Source: Mesostigma viride
Lineage: Eukaryota; Streptophyta; Mesostigmatophyceae; Mesostigmatales; Mesostigmataceae
Direction: 5' to 3'
DNA length: 53,858 nt
Assembly (NCBI GenBank): GCA_009746045.1
Contig: RPFO01000389.1
Location: forward strand, 1,068,804-1,122,661
The notes under the pieces were generated by a model. The model was not told the origin of the DNA. It saw nothing but the letters and a program-made list of their open reading frames with translations, and did not search any database. Position 1 is the stretch's first letter. The number at the start of each line of letters is the position of its first letter. Shown one piece after another: positions 1-9,419 of this stretch. The position numbers and the translations under genes are program-made.

Positions 1-38
1 GATGTCATCGCACGGACATATGGTTTGCGCTCACGGAC

Positions 39-2915
39 ATGGGCACACCGGATCTCGACTCGATCATCTTCGATGTCGACCCGGCAGAGCAGCTGTGGCA
101 GCAACTGCGGCTGGAGTACCCAGTTGAGCACGTCAAGGCCATCGCGGAATGGAATGGAGCGTTCACCGTCGCCGAGGGTGAGGATCCGGCTTTCTCCCTT
201 GACCGGCTTCTCGCGTTTGCGGGCAAAGTGCCTGATTATACGCAGACCAAGGCTTGCCGGTTATGGCGGAGTGCAGTGCCCCTGCTGGCCATCGATCTTC
301 CGGAGCCGCCCGGTGGGGAGTGGACTTTGGTGACTCTCTGTGCAGCATTCAAGCGGCTGCTCAGGAAGCGTGCGGAAGGCGAGAAGGGTATCTCGTCTGA
401 GCTGGCTGAGATGCGCAAGAAGATGGCTGAGATGGAGAAGGCCATCGCGGTCAAGGGTGGCCAGCGGCTGCCTGGTGCGGGGCGCGGTGAATATGTCGGC
501 ACTCAGGGTGGTGGCAACGCCGGTCACGGGGGCAGCGGCGGTGGCGGTCAGGGTGGCAGCGGCGGTGGCGGTCAGGGTGGCAGCGGCGGTGGCGGTCAGG
601 GTGGCAGCGGCGGTGTCAGTCGTGGTGGCGGCGGCAGTGGCTACGGTGGTCGGGGTCGCGGTGGTGGTCGAGGCGGAGGCGGTCGTCCGCCGTCATCGGA
701 TGGGACTCAGGAGGCGCAGGGCGTGCAAGGCGCGCTGGGCGCACCCACCCCGTCACGCGGTAAATGTTACCTTTGCGACAAGGATGGGCACCTTAGTCGC
801 GAGTGTCCAAGCCGCTGCACGAAGCCGCATGGGGCAGACACGAAGTGGCACCTGATGAACAAGTGTCCAGCCGCGGGCATCAAGACGGTCCACTTCGCCG
901 AGATGGCGGGCAAGACCGACTCGATGGAAGCCCAGGTGGCTGCCATCAAGCATGGTGAGGAGGCGACGGCGCCCCCCAACCAATTCGCGACGGTGTACCG
1001 GGAGGACCCATTCTGGGCGCCCATGCCGGGTGACGTCGAGATCAACGCTGCGGAGGCTACCAAAGGCAAGCAGGCACGCAGCCCGCTTTCTTTTCAGCAG
1101 GCACCCATGTTGCCTGCCGGGCAGTTGCCCGCGTCCTTTTCCATGCCGCTGGCTGGGGTGCAATCTGCTTTTGAGCATGCGAACCCTGCTGGGCTGGAGC
1201 AGCGTAGGCGATTGGCGCCTGTGTACCCAATGCCGTTCATTGTGGACGTACCCATGTTTTCAGCACGGCAGGTGGTCGACACCTTCGGGCAGAAGGGGGT
1301 TGAGTGGCTGGGGTCGGTTGTGTCCGAGATCCAGTTGTTCGCAGATGGGCATGATGTGCGCACCTTGCGCAATTCTGAGTCCGTCACCTACGGGCGTCAG
1401 CCGGTAGAAGCCGCAGTGCCCGTGGTGCAAGCGGGAGTGGTCAGCACAAGTAGCCAGCAGCGCACTAGTGCAGTTCCCCAGGTTCCCACGGTGGTTCCAT
1501 ACCCCAATGGTGAGCCGTCCATAGCGTTCCAAGCAGTTGGAGCCTGTGGAGATGTATGGAGCGACATGGTGACATGTCCGTTGGTTGGCGCAGTCAAGCT
1601 TGATAGCGGTGCTCAGCCGCTAGTCATCAGCACAGACTTGGCCACCATGCTGAACCTGACCTACGAGAACGGTGGCTTAGTAGAAAGCCCCGTGTCTGTG
1701 TCAGGTTGGCAGGGTCCGGCTAGTAAGCCGTACGCTATGACGGCGGTTAAAGTCAACGTGATTTTCAATCCGTTGCGCGCCTCTAGCATGACCACCGTGT
1801 CCGCGTATGCGCTGGTGGTCAACAAGTGTGGATATTCCGCACTACTCGGGGTGGATGTCCTTGCTCGCGCCATGGTTCAGGTGGACTATAGGGCGGAGGA
1901 GGCATCTTACATCCCTGATTGGGATGGGGCTGGCCTGAAGCGGGCCAGTGTGCCGGTCTCATGCTTCAGTTCTTCAGCCGGGGCTGCACGCCTCAACCCT
2001 TCCGCGGCTGCGGGCGTGGTGGAGGTCAGCATGGTGGAGGTACGGGCGGCGGGCTCATCGGCGTGGGACAAGCATCGGACGGTGCTGCCTCAGCCAACGG
2101 CGAGCATTGCCAAGATGCGCACGCAGTGGTCGCTGGATGCTGTGACGTCCACGCGGCAGCTGGCTATGCGCAAGCGGGTGACTGAAGCCGTCATCACCAT
2201 TCCTCAGATGGCCAGCCATGGCCTCACTTTGGTGCAACCGGGTGTCTCGGAGGCCCAAGGTAATTTTTCTGCTGCAATCTTACCGCAGGCCCCTGATTTT
2301 GCCAAGGGTGCGGTAGTGTTGGAACTGTTTGCGGGGATCGGAGGGGGCATTGCAGGCTTTTTGGCCGCAGGCGGCGTGTGCCGTAAACTCATCGCGGTAG
2401 AGCCATCGCACAAGGCGCGTCAGGTGTACTTCAGTCACTGTGGCGTGTTGTCGCGAGAGTATCCCGCGCAGTTTCCGCCATCAGCATGGCGTGACCCGTT
2501 TGGGGAATGTCCTCAAGATATCCGAGCCATCGGTGAGGTGCAGGTGCAGCAGTTGTTGCGCAGGCATCATGCCATCGACTTGGTAATTGCGGGTTGGGAG
2601 TGCCAGGGCCTGAGCCAGGCAGGGCAAGGGCGGGGGCTAGCCGATCCGCGTAGCGCGCTGTTCTGGGAACTGTTGCGTGTGGTGGGACTGTTGCAGTCGC
2701 GTCAGCCCCATCCGCCTGCGTATCTGTTTGAGAACGTTGTGGCGGGTGACAGCCCACATCAGGCGGTGCGGGAGGACTGGGCTACAATCGTGGCACTCCT
2801 GGGGGAGCCCATCGTGTGTGACAACGCAGGGCTGGGTGGGCTCACGCATCGTTTGCGTGCCTATTGGACCAACGTGGCGTGTGCGACCGGTGTGCAGGCG
2901 GTCTTGGGGCCGTAG
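39..2915 (+). CDS. Gag - retropepsin - N-terminal part of cytosine-5 DNA methyltransferase (gypsy ORF1)
   Basis: 958 residues from an ATG at 39. A predicted helical Gag region (about 1-150) is followed by a Gly-rich stretch with tandem GGSGGGGQ-like units and RGG boxes (about 161-218) and a CCHC zinc knuckle C-x2-C-x4-H-x4-C (243-256) for RNA binding. A retropepsin-like region has the active site LDSGA with Asp522. The last 200 residues are a cytosine-5 DNA methyltransferase catalytic domain: motif I LELFAGIGGG (761-770) for S-adenosylmethionine, motif IV GWECQGLS with the catalytic Cys855, motif VI FENV (897-900), and a motif VIII-like THRLRAYW. The Pro that normally precedes the catalytic Cys is Glu here. 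The frame stops inside the domain; the missing target-recognition end and motif X are in the next frame. The protein would act in virus-like particles and, for the methyltransferase, in the nucleus. Confidence 0.85.
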   Translation: MGTPDLDSIIFDVDPAEQLWQQLRLEYPVEHVKAIAEWNGAFTVAEGEDPAFSLDRLLAFAGKVPDYTQTKACRLWRSAVPLLAIDLPEPPGGEWTLVTLCAAFKRLLRKRAEGEKGISSELAEMRKKMAEMEKAIAVKGGQRLPGAGRGEYVGTQGGGNAGHGGSGGGGQGGSGGGGQGGSGGGGQGGSGGVSRGGGGSGYGGRGRGGGRGGGGRPPSSDGTQEAQGVQGALGAPTPSRGKCYLCDKDGHLSRECPSRCTKPHGADTKWHLMNKCPAAGIKTVHFAEMAGKTDSMEAQVAAIKHGEEATAPPNQFATVYREDPFWAPMPGDVEINAAEATKGKQARSPLSFQQAPMLPAGQLPASFSMPLAGVQSAFEHANPAGLEQRRRLAPVYPMPFIVDVPMFSARQVVDTFGQKGVEWLGSVVSEIQLFADGHDVRTLRNSESVTYGRQPVEAAVPVVQAGVVSTSSQQRTSAVPQVPTVVPYPNGEPSIAFQAVGACGDVWSDMVTCPLVGAVKLDSGAQPLVISTDLATMLNLTYENGGLVESPVSVSGWQGPASKPYAMTAVKVNVIFNPLRASSMTTVSAYALVVNKCGYSALLGVDVLARAMVQVDYRAEEASYIPDWDGAGLKRASVPVSCFSSSAGAARLNPSAAAGVVEVSMVEVRAAGSSAWDKHRTVLPQPTASIAKMRTQWSLDAVTSTRQLAMRKRVTEAVITIPQMASHGLTLVQPGVSEAQGNFSAAILPQAPDFAKGAVVLELFAGIGGGIAGFLAAGGVCRKLIAVEPSHKARQVYFSHCGVLSREYPAQFPPSAWRDPFGECPQDIRAIGEVQVQQLLRRHHAIDLVIAGWECQGLSQAGQGRGLADPRSALFWELLRVVGLLQSRQPHPPAYLFENVVAGDSPHQAVREDWATIVALLGEPIVCDNAGLGGLTHRLRAYWTNVACATGVQAVLGP

Positions 2916-5113
2916 CAAGGCAGCATCCGAGTGTGTCTGCGGAGGTAGCATTGCCTTCCCACCTAGTCACGCAGAAGGTGGATAGCGAGGATCGCCCACC
3001 GTATGCACGCGTCAACCGGGTCGGGAGCCCCATGTGTGCACTGCCGACCCTGGTCAGTTACCAAGGGTCGACAGCATACCGTGATCGGGGTAAGGGTCTC
3101 GTTTGGGACACTACCACCGGTCTGTTGGTGCAGCCACCCGCAGAATTTCGTGAGGCCAGCATGGGTTTTCATGTCGGGGCCTCGGCGCTGCCGGGCGTGC
3201 TCGAGAGTGAGCGCTGGTCTTTGATAGGCCAGGCTATGTCGGTGTTGCAGGTCGGGTATGTGCTGCTTGCATCGGTTGCCGTGCGCCAGTCTGGGGGGGC
3301 GTCCCCAGCCAATCCGCCTCAGCAGGTTGAGGCGCGCGCAGCCAAACTGAAGCGCCCTGCAGCGACGGGGACTTCATCAGCATGGGGGTGGCGTCTGCGA
3401 CAGGTGTGGACTATCATTCTCATGACCGCCCTGCTGACCAGCACCGTGCTGGCCGGCGAGCCCACGCTGCATCGGGTAATACACCGTGCGGCACGCGAGG
3501 CTCCGGCGGTGGGTGTCACACCAGGTGTGGCAGCCTTTTCCTTGTTCCACGACGATGCGGCTAGGGCGCCGCATCTTGAGGCACATGCGGTAGCTGTGGG
3601 TGATCCCGCGGATACGCACCCCTGGGCTATTGGCGAACACCTTTCTGATGCGCAGCGCTCAGCCATGCTAAAGTGGCTAGGCACTGCAAGGGGGGCCTTC
3701 GCTTTCACAAGTGATGAACTGGGGTGTTTCAATGGTGGGACCATGCGTGTTCCATTGGACACTGACACTCCTTTGTTCCGACGCCAGCATCGCCTGAGTC
3801 AGGCCGAGTTGGATTTTGTAGCCGAGCAATGCAAGGAGTTAGAGGATGCCGGTATCATCAGGCAATCTTCCTCCAGCTATGCTGCTGCCGTTGTCGTTGC
3901 GCCCAAGAAGGACGCTATCACCGGGGCATGGACGGGTATGCGCATGGCCACCGATCTGCGGTTGCTGAATGCACACACACCCGTGGACCGTTACCCCATG
4001 CCACGTGTGGATGATGTCCTGGATAAGATATCTCCTCATGTGAAGTTTGTGTCCTCGCTGGACCTGCGTAGCGGCTTTCATCAGATCGCAGTTGCGCCGG
4101 AGGATCAGCGGAAGCTTGCATTCTGGGGGGGCGGCAATTTGTATGAGTGGGTGCGCATGCCCTTTGGGCACCGCAACGCTAGTGCTGTTTTCCAACGAGC
4201 TATGGACAAAGTGCTTGCAGGTCTTCCTTTCGCCGCTTGTTACATTGATGATGTAATCGTCTTTAGCGCGACATTTGAGGAGCACCTGGCGCACTTGGAG
4301 CAGGTTCGCTTGGCTCTCGAGGAGCATAATATGCGGCTGCACCCTGAGAAGTGCAAGTTCGCCCAGCGGACCCTCTCATTCCTTGGTCATCAGATTGTGC
4401 CGGGTGGCCGGACGCCTGATGCCGCCAAGGTCGAATCCATTGCGCAGGCCGCCGTACCCACGGATGTCTCAGGGGTGCGGGCGTATTTGGGTTTGGCTGG
4501 CTATTACCGAGGTTACATTGAGAACTTCAGCAGCAAGGTGAAGCCCTTGACCGAGTTACTCAAGAAGGGGTGCGTGTGGGCGTGGGGTCCCGCACAGCAA
4601 CGCGCCATCGAGACAATCAAGCAGGAGCTCACGTCGGCACCGATTCTGCGCGCCCCTGACTATGCTTTGCCATTTGTGTTATATACCGACTGGTCCAAGG
4701 TAGGACTGGGTGCGGTCTTGGCGCAAAAGGATGGTGATGGGCGCGAGCACGTTATTGCTTATGCTAGTCGCAGCAACAACCCAGCGGAGAGCCGGTATTC
4801 TTCCTATGAGGGGGAGGCACTGGCTGTGGTGTGGGCCATCAAGCACTTTCGCCCGTATTTATTTGGGCGCGTGTTTACTCTGGTGACAGACCACCAGCCG
4901 CTTCAGTGGCTAATGACCAACACCAACCTGACGGGTAAGCTCGCCCGATGGGCCATGATTATCCAGGAGTACCACATGACCATTGTGCATCGGGCCGGCA
5001 AGGACCATGTCAACGCCGATGTGCTATCCCGATACGCCATGCCTACCACTGTTGACCACACTGGAGCCCGGGCCATGGGTGCCGAGGGCTCGTCGGTTCT
5101 GTGGTCTTTGTGA
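2864..5113 (+). CDS. C-terminal methyltransferase motifs + reverse transcriptase + RNase H (gypsy ORF2)
   Basis: The frame is open from 2822, just after a stop, and 2864 is TTG rather than ATG, so expression probably needs a -1 shift from ORF1. Residues 1-145 continue the methyltransferase: a LPTLVS stretch (60-65), EFREASMGF (94-102) and a motif X-like LIGQAMSV (120-127). A hydrophobic segment (181-198) resembles a membrane or signal segment, which is odd in a Pol protein. A Ty3-type reverse transcriptase follows (about 310-500) with the catalytic YIDD at 460-463, then an RNase H with YTDWS, SSYEGEALA and VTDHQPLQW. RT and RNase H copy the element's RNA into DNA. The frame ends 12 bases into ORF3. 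Confidence 0.85.
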   Translation: MDQRGVCDRCAGGLGAVARQHPSVSAEVALPSHLVTQKVDSEDRPPYARVNRVGSPMCALPTLVSYQGSTAYRDRGKGLVWDTTTGLLVQPPAEFREASMGFHVGASALPGVLESERWSLIGQAMSVLQVGYVLLASVAVRQSGGASPANPPQQVEARAAKLKRPAATGTSSAWGWRLRQVWTIILMTALLTSTVLAGEPTLHRVIHRAAREAPAVGVTPGVAAFSLFHDDAARAPHLEAHAVAVGDPADTHPWAIGEHLSDAQRSAMLKWLGTARGAFAFTSDELGCFNGGTMRVPLDTDTPLFRRQHRLSQAELDFVAEQCKELEDAGIIRQSSSSYAAAVVVAPKKDAITGAWTGMRMATDLRLLNAHTPVDRYPMPRVDDVLDKISPHVKFVSSLDLRSGFHQIAVAPEDQRKLAFWGGGNLYEWVRMPFGHRNASAVFQRAMDKVLAGLPFAACYIDDVIVFSATFEEHLAHLEQVRLALEEHNMRLHPEKCKFAQRTLSFLGHQIVPGGRTPDAAKVESIAQAAVPTDVSGVRAYLGLAGYYRGYIENFSSKVKPLTELLKKGCVWAWGPAQQRAIETIKQELTSAPILRAPDYALPFVLYTDWSKVGLGAVLAQKDGDGREHVIAYASRSNNPAESRYSSYEGEALAVVWAIKHFRPYLFGRVFTLVTDHQPLQWLMTNTNLTGKLARWAMIIQEYHMTIVHRAGKDHVNADVLSRYAMPTTVDHTGARAMGAEGSSVLWSL

Positions 5114-6891
5114 ACGCTGCTGGGTATGCGGCCGACGATGAGGAGGAGGCGTGGTGGCGCAGTGTCGAGTACTCTGTGGCGGACTTCGGCATCAGCGACG
5201 ACCCGGTGCGGCCGTCGCCATTCACGCCATCCAAAGCTGTGTGCGCTATGGAAGAGGGTAGGTCTCTGTCCTTTGACATTGATCCTTCTCTGCAGCAGCT
5301 GATCGCTGTGCAGGCTCTCTTAGCGCGTAGCTCTCTTGCTGATTGCTACACCGCTGATATCTGGCTAGATGGTCGAGTTTTGGAGCAAGTGCAGGGTGCT
5401 GTCTTGACTCCTACTCCAGTCGATTGGACTCCTGCTCAGAAGGCGACGGAGTTGAACAGGGTGCAGCACAGGGCTGCAACCTATGGTTGGGAAGATGGGG
5501 TTTTGTACAAGCTGTTGGGCAAGCGTAGGGTGGTCGTCCCACCGCCTGACAAGCGCGTTGCTATAGTGCAGGCGTACCACGAGCGGTATGGTCACTTGGG
5601 TGGCAATCGCACGCTCAGCCTCGTACGGACCAGCTATTGGTGGAATAACATGCGACACACAGTGGCCCAGGTAGTGGCCAGCTGTGTCCCGTGTGCTCGA
5701 ACCAAGGCTAACTTTAGCGCAGATCATGGTGCCAAGGAGCTGATGTCGCTTCCCATCAAGGGCTTGTTTTATCGCTGGCACGTCGATCTGTGCGGGCCGT
5801 TTCAGGAGAGCCCTGACGGCAACCTCTATGTCATGGTATGCGTGGAGAGCTTTAGCAAATGGGTTGAGTTGATCCCCATTGCTGACAAGCATGCCGCTAC
5901 CACAGCGAAGCATTTTGCAGACATCATCACCAGGTTTGGGGCTCCCGCGGAGGTAGTCACGGACCAGGGTGGTGAGTTCAGGGGTGAGTTCCAGGAGTTG
6001 CTGGATGGATGTCTTATTGATCACCGTCGCACTTCTCGGGAGCATCCTCAGGCCAATGGTTTGGCTGAGAGATTGGTGCAGACCGTCAAGCAGGCGCTGC
6101 GCAAGTGGAGCCTGCAGGTGCCGGAGTCGGCCAGGTGGGATCGCGAGTTGGCATGGATTGCCATGGGTTATCGCATGTCTCCCCAGGAGTCTCTCGCTAC
6201 CTTCTCCCCGTATTTCCTTCTGTTCGGGCGTAATCCTCTTTTGCCTACGGAGGCACAGGTTGCGCACCCCGAACCCATGGCCTTCGACAACGCTCAGCAA
6301 TTTTTGGTTGAGGTGCTGGCCAGGGCAGAGACTTTTAAGAAGGTCATGCCCATCGCGATGAACAACTTGTTCATTGCTCAGCACAGGGACTCCCTGCGCT
6401 ACGCTCAGCGCCGGGGGGGCGCATACATGGCTCGCCAGCTGCGGTTTAGGCCAGGGCAGTATGTTTTCCTGCGCACTCAGCTGAAGCACACTTTGGATGT
6501 GGAGGCGGGGCCCACCATTTTGCGCATTGTGGCTATCAAACCATCGGGAGTGGCAATTTTGGAGGGCGCCGACGGGAGCCGTACGACTGACAACCTCAGC
6601 AATCTCAGTCCCTGCTCGCTGCCCAATTTGGTCCACGACCTCCAACCGCACACGTCTCGCCGAGTCAAGGACGCCCAGTGTCAGGTTTGTCACCGGGTCG
6701 ATCAGGCGGAGTCCATGTTATTGTGTGATCAGTGTAACTGTGGTTGGCACATGCAGTGCTTGCAGCCAGTGGTCACCAGCATTCCGGAGGGGGATTGGTT
6801 TTGTCCAGTGTGCACCGCTGCGCAGTTTACCTCCCGCAGCTTGACTGCGGTCACCGCTGCCCTTGTCTTGGTACGATCGCTGTCTTCGTGA
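5101..6891 (+). CDS. Integrase with C-terminal PHD finger (gypsy ORF3)
   Basis: 596 residues counted from a GTG at 5101; the frame is open from 5056 and overlaps ORF2, again in -1. An H2C2 zinc-binding region (HERYGHLGGNRT ... CVPCARTKA) is followed by the DDE core: HVDLCGPF, VTDQGGEF and NGLAERLVQ. After the usual C-terminal domain come Cys/His residues in canonical PHD spacing, C-x2-C-x11-C-x2-C-x4-H-x2-C with a final WFCPVC (527-571). The integrase inserts the cDNA; the PHD finger sits where chromoviruses carry a chromodomain and could bind a histone tail to steer target choice. That role is inference. Confidence 0.87.
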   Translation: MVFVNAAGYAADDEEEAWWRSVEYSVADFGISDDPVRPSPFTPSKAVCAMEEGRSLSFDIDPSLQQLIAVQALLARSSLADCYTADIWLDGRVLEQVQGAVLTPTPVDWTPAQKATELNRVQHRAATYGWEDGVLYKLLGKRRVVVPPPDKRVAIVQAYHERYGHLGGNRTLSLVRTSYWWNNMRHTVAQVVASCVPCARTKANFSADHGAKELMSLPIKGLFYRWHVDLCGPFQESPDGNLYVMVCVESFSKWVELIPIADKHAATTAKHFADIITRFGAPAEVVTDQGGEFRGEFQELLDGCLIDHRRTSREHPQANGLAERLVQTVKQALRKWSLQVPESARWDRELAWIAMGYRMSPQESLATFSPYFLLFGRNPLLPTEAQVAHPEPMAFDNAQQFLVEVLARAETFKKVMPIAMNNLFIAQHRDSLRYAQRRGGAYMARQLRFRPGQYVFLRTQLKHTLDVEAGPTILRIVAIKPSGVAILEGADGSRTTDNLSNLSPCSLPNLVHDLQPHTSRRVKDAQCQVCHRVDQAESMLLCDQCNCGWHMQCLQPVVTSIPEGDWFCPVCTAAQFTSRSLTAVTAALVLVRSLSS

Positions 6892-6907
6892 TGGGGCCGG
6901 TCGCCAG

Positions 6908-7060
6908 CGAGGGGGGGAATCATGGGACAGGTCCTCGCCCACCCCACAGGGCATGCAGTTAAGGCAGGCACGTCAGCTCAGCTCATTTGGGTTTTACCAA
7001 ATTAAGCTGAGTGGCCAGCCGCCATGGTGGCGCCGGAGATTGTGGCACGCAGACGCGACA
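6908..7060 (+). repeat. Polypurine tract and probable start of gypsy 3' LTR
   Basis: A run of purines (gcgagggggggaa) ends near 6918 and is followed by a segment repeated at 8311-8453. By eye the 143 bases differ at one position. The segment holds a hairpin at 6977-7011: arms CTCAGCTCATTTGG and CCAAATTAAGCTGAG around a 6-base loop. Position after the tract fits the U3 start of an LTR, but the other LTR is outside the window. Confidence 0.5.
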
Positions 7061-8310
7061 GCTGTCACGGACGCGAGCTATGTCATCCGGGCGCCCACTA
7101 TGCACAAGACCGGTGACGTGCGCAAGGAATTTGTTTTCTACGCATTTTCGACAAAGGCTAGTGACCGGGGGGGACACTAGCACTTGCAGCATAAGAGCGG
7201 ACGAAAGTGTACGTGCACGCGCGCCGGGCCAGGCACAGCTGGGCGCGCAGCACTGACTTGAGCGGACGGCAGCACAAGTGCGCAGCGTCGAGAGGATCAT
7301 ACGCGTGTTAGTGGACAGCTGGAGCTGAAGCTGGACTGCTGGACTTCAACAGCGCCGAGGCTATTGACAGGCCAGGTGTCTTTGTGGTGTAGAATAGCGG
7401 GTCAACGTTATGAGGACTGGACAGAAAATGGAAAAGGACAATTTGCGGTGCGGAGCCAGATCGCTGGAATGAATGCGAAATCGCTGGCAGCCCTACAAAG
7501 GGATTTCTTCTAGAAAGGAACGATTAGACGCAATGTTTGCTGGGCCACTCACACGCAAGGTGTGAGCGTGCAGATTGTCTGAAGGATATTATGCTTCGAC
7601 CTTGGTGGACGTGACTCAATGCCGGACATTCCCAGGGACAGAAATGCCGGAGCCTCTAGGAGATGAGATCGGCAACAGGGTAGCAATTTAGATTTGTCGG
7701 GATGCCTTCCTGCTTTTGTTGGCATGTGTGGTAGAAAGCCAGGACGGCAACTGGAATGCGGTTTCTATTTGCATGGTTCAGGCAGCAAGATAGTTTTGGC
7801 ATTCCTGGCTGGACTGACAAGTGTGGCGTGTGTCATGCGTGTGGCATGACGAATGGTTTGGTTCATAGTCGAAGAGGACTCTCACGCAGCGTGTAGTCTC
7901 TTCGAGTCTCTCGTTAGTGGCCTTCGTGTTTCTCCCTTTCCTTGGGAGCAAGGCCGGTAGCATGTCATGGAGCGCTGCCTAACTGCGGGCTCGTGAGCAT
8001 GGAGTGCATCGATATTGAGACTATCAACGTGTTGTAATTGTATTAACTTTCTCAATAAATTCCGCATATGCGGCTTCATCATCAGACTGTGCAAAGTGTG
8101 TGTTGTGAAAGCATTGTTCTATAGCAGGGGAGGCAAAAGCACCCTCTTGCACCATCATATTGTCGCAATTAGAGTAGTTGGAGCGTCTAGCTAACGCCCC
8201 AGCAAGGATATTCAAACGCGGCACGCGACGGTACACAAGGGGATCAAGAAGGTGGTCATCAGGCACGAGGGACAGTTCCTTGTCCTCGGCTGAGAGCCCT
8301 CTTTTCATTA
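7061..8310. other. No gene recognised; possibly LTR remainder or unrelated DNA
   Basis: Only short unsupported frames occur. The stretch lies between two copies of a 143-bp segment and could include the rest of the gypsy 3' LTR. An AATAAA-type signal is present at about 8053, in a TTTCTCAATAAATTCC context. I see no domain or structured RNA. Confidence 0.3.
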
Positions 8311-8453
8311 AATCATGGGACAGGTCCTCGCCCACCCCACAGGGCATGCAGTTAAGGCAGGCACGTCAGCTCAGCTCATTTGGGTTTTACCAAATTAAGC
8401 TGAGTGGCCAGCCGCCATGGCGGCGCCGGAGATTGTGGCACGCAGACGCGACA
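8311..8453 (+). repeat. Second copy of the gypsy 3'-end segment
   Basis: Matches 6918-7060 with one visible mismatch, including the hairpin (here 8370-8404). The flanks differ on both sides, so it is a separate fragment of the same LTR family or a local duplication. Near identity implies a recent event. Confidence 0.75.
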
Positions 8454-8584
8454 GGTAGATGTCGTAGGTAGCTGATGTAGATAGATTAGACCGGTAGGAC
8501 TGTTTGCACCCATCCATCCATCCATCGGGGTTAATGCTCCGTGACTCCCCAACGGGAGCACGAGTCTAATTAATTAATTAATAC

Positions 8585-8820
8585 ATGGCCACGTCACTAA
8601 GCTTTCTAGTCTACACTACTGCTATATATTCCCTAGGCTGGGGTGGCTGGGGTGGCTGGGGCGGCAGGGGTCGCCTGCCAGGGCTTGTGGGCGACGTAGA
8701 TGTCCGCCCCCTTCCAGTAGACCGGCTTCTGCCCCGCCGTCTGCCGAAGCTGGAGGTAGGTCAGCCATAGCTCCCGTCGCCGTTGTTGCTACGTCAAGGT
8801 CAAGTCAAGGCTTGGATAGG
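8585..8820 (-). pseudogene. Fragment of LINE ORF1 C-terminus
   Basis: On the minus strand this repeats, with many substitutions, the C-terminal coding end seen at about 9410-9615 (LQLRQTKAGQPVYWKGA-like stretch). It carries only that end of the gene and is truncated on both sides. A remnant of a non-LTR retrotransposon. Confidence 0.55.
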
Positions 8821-9400
8821 TTGAGTGATCCATGAGCTTACATGCAGGCAAAGATGACGCTGGAATGCATGCTAGCAAATGGTGGCAAGATGCTAACAAC
8901 ACATGATTATACACCATGATTATGGGCACCTAGCTGATCTTCTTGCACAATCAACGCAGTGTAAACCATAAATATCCAATCCTCACGATATATTGAATTG
9001 AATTGAATTGTAACATAACTCCGTTGGGAGTATATGTAGCACATAGCCCTTGAGAGGGGGGCATATGGCCTACCATACATCCTAAGCTACTTCCTGCAAG
9101 GGTGGGGATGTAAAGGACCCTTGCTCTAGGTGCACCAGGGCACTTGCATCCCCATGATCTTCAAGCTATGCCCAGCGAAGGGGGAGCCTGTCATGGGGGG
9201 GAAGATCAGCATAGCTATACAAAAAGCTAGGGCATGGCTGCTCAGCAGGGAGTTACTCCCTGCATGGGCACTGCATAATTAAATAAAGCTAGGCATCATC
9301 TGGAGTGTGGCTCAGCATAGGCACACATGTACATGACTAAAAAGGCTAGGCCTCAGCTGGTATAGTGCCTGTAGTAGGCGGGCATGTACAAGGCCACTGT
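8821..9400. other. No gene; low-complexity and short repeats
   Basis: Contains a short GAATT tandem (about 8995-9010) and loosely repeated phrases around gggcatatgg / gcatgggcac. Nothing recognisable as coding. Confidence 0.4.
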
Positions 9401-9419
9401 CTAACTATTCTACACTACT

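Larger units (their letters stand above)
1..7060 (+). mobile_element. Ty3/gypsy-type LTR retrotransposon with DNA methyltransferase and PHD finger; 5' end outside window
   Basis: Three successive open frames (39-2915, 2864-5113, 5101-6891) encode Gag, protease, cytosine methyltransferase, reverse transcriptase, RNase H, integrase and a PHD finger. The order protease, RT, RNase H, integrase is that of Ty3/gypsy elements. Each frame is shifted by -1 from the one before. A purine tract at about 6908-6917 is followed by the probable start of the 3' LTR near 6918. The 5' LTR and primer-binding site lie upstream of base 1, so LTR length and target duplication cannot be read. The right end is given only as far as a segment repeated at 8311-8453; the LTR may run further. 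Confidence 0.85.

Noticed and set aside
5365-6693. 442-aa minus-strand frame
   Set aside because: Exactly antisense to the integrase, which has clear motifs on the plus strand.
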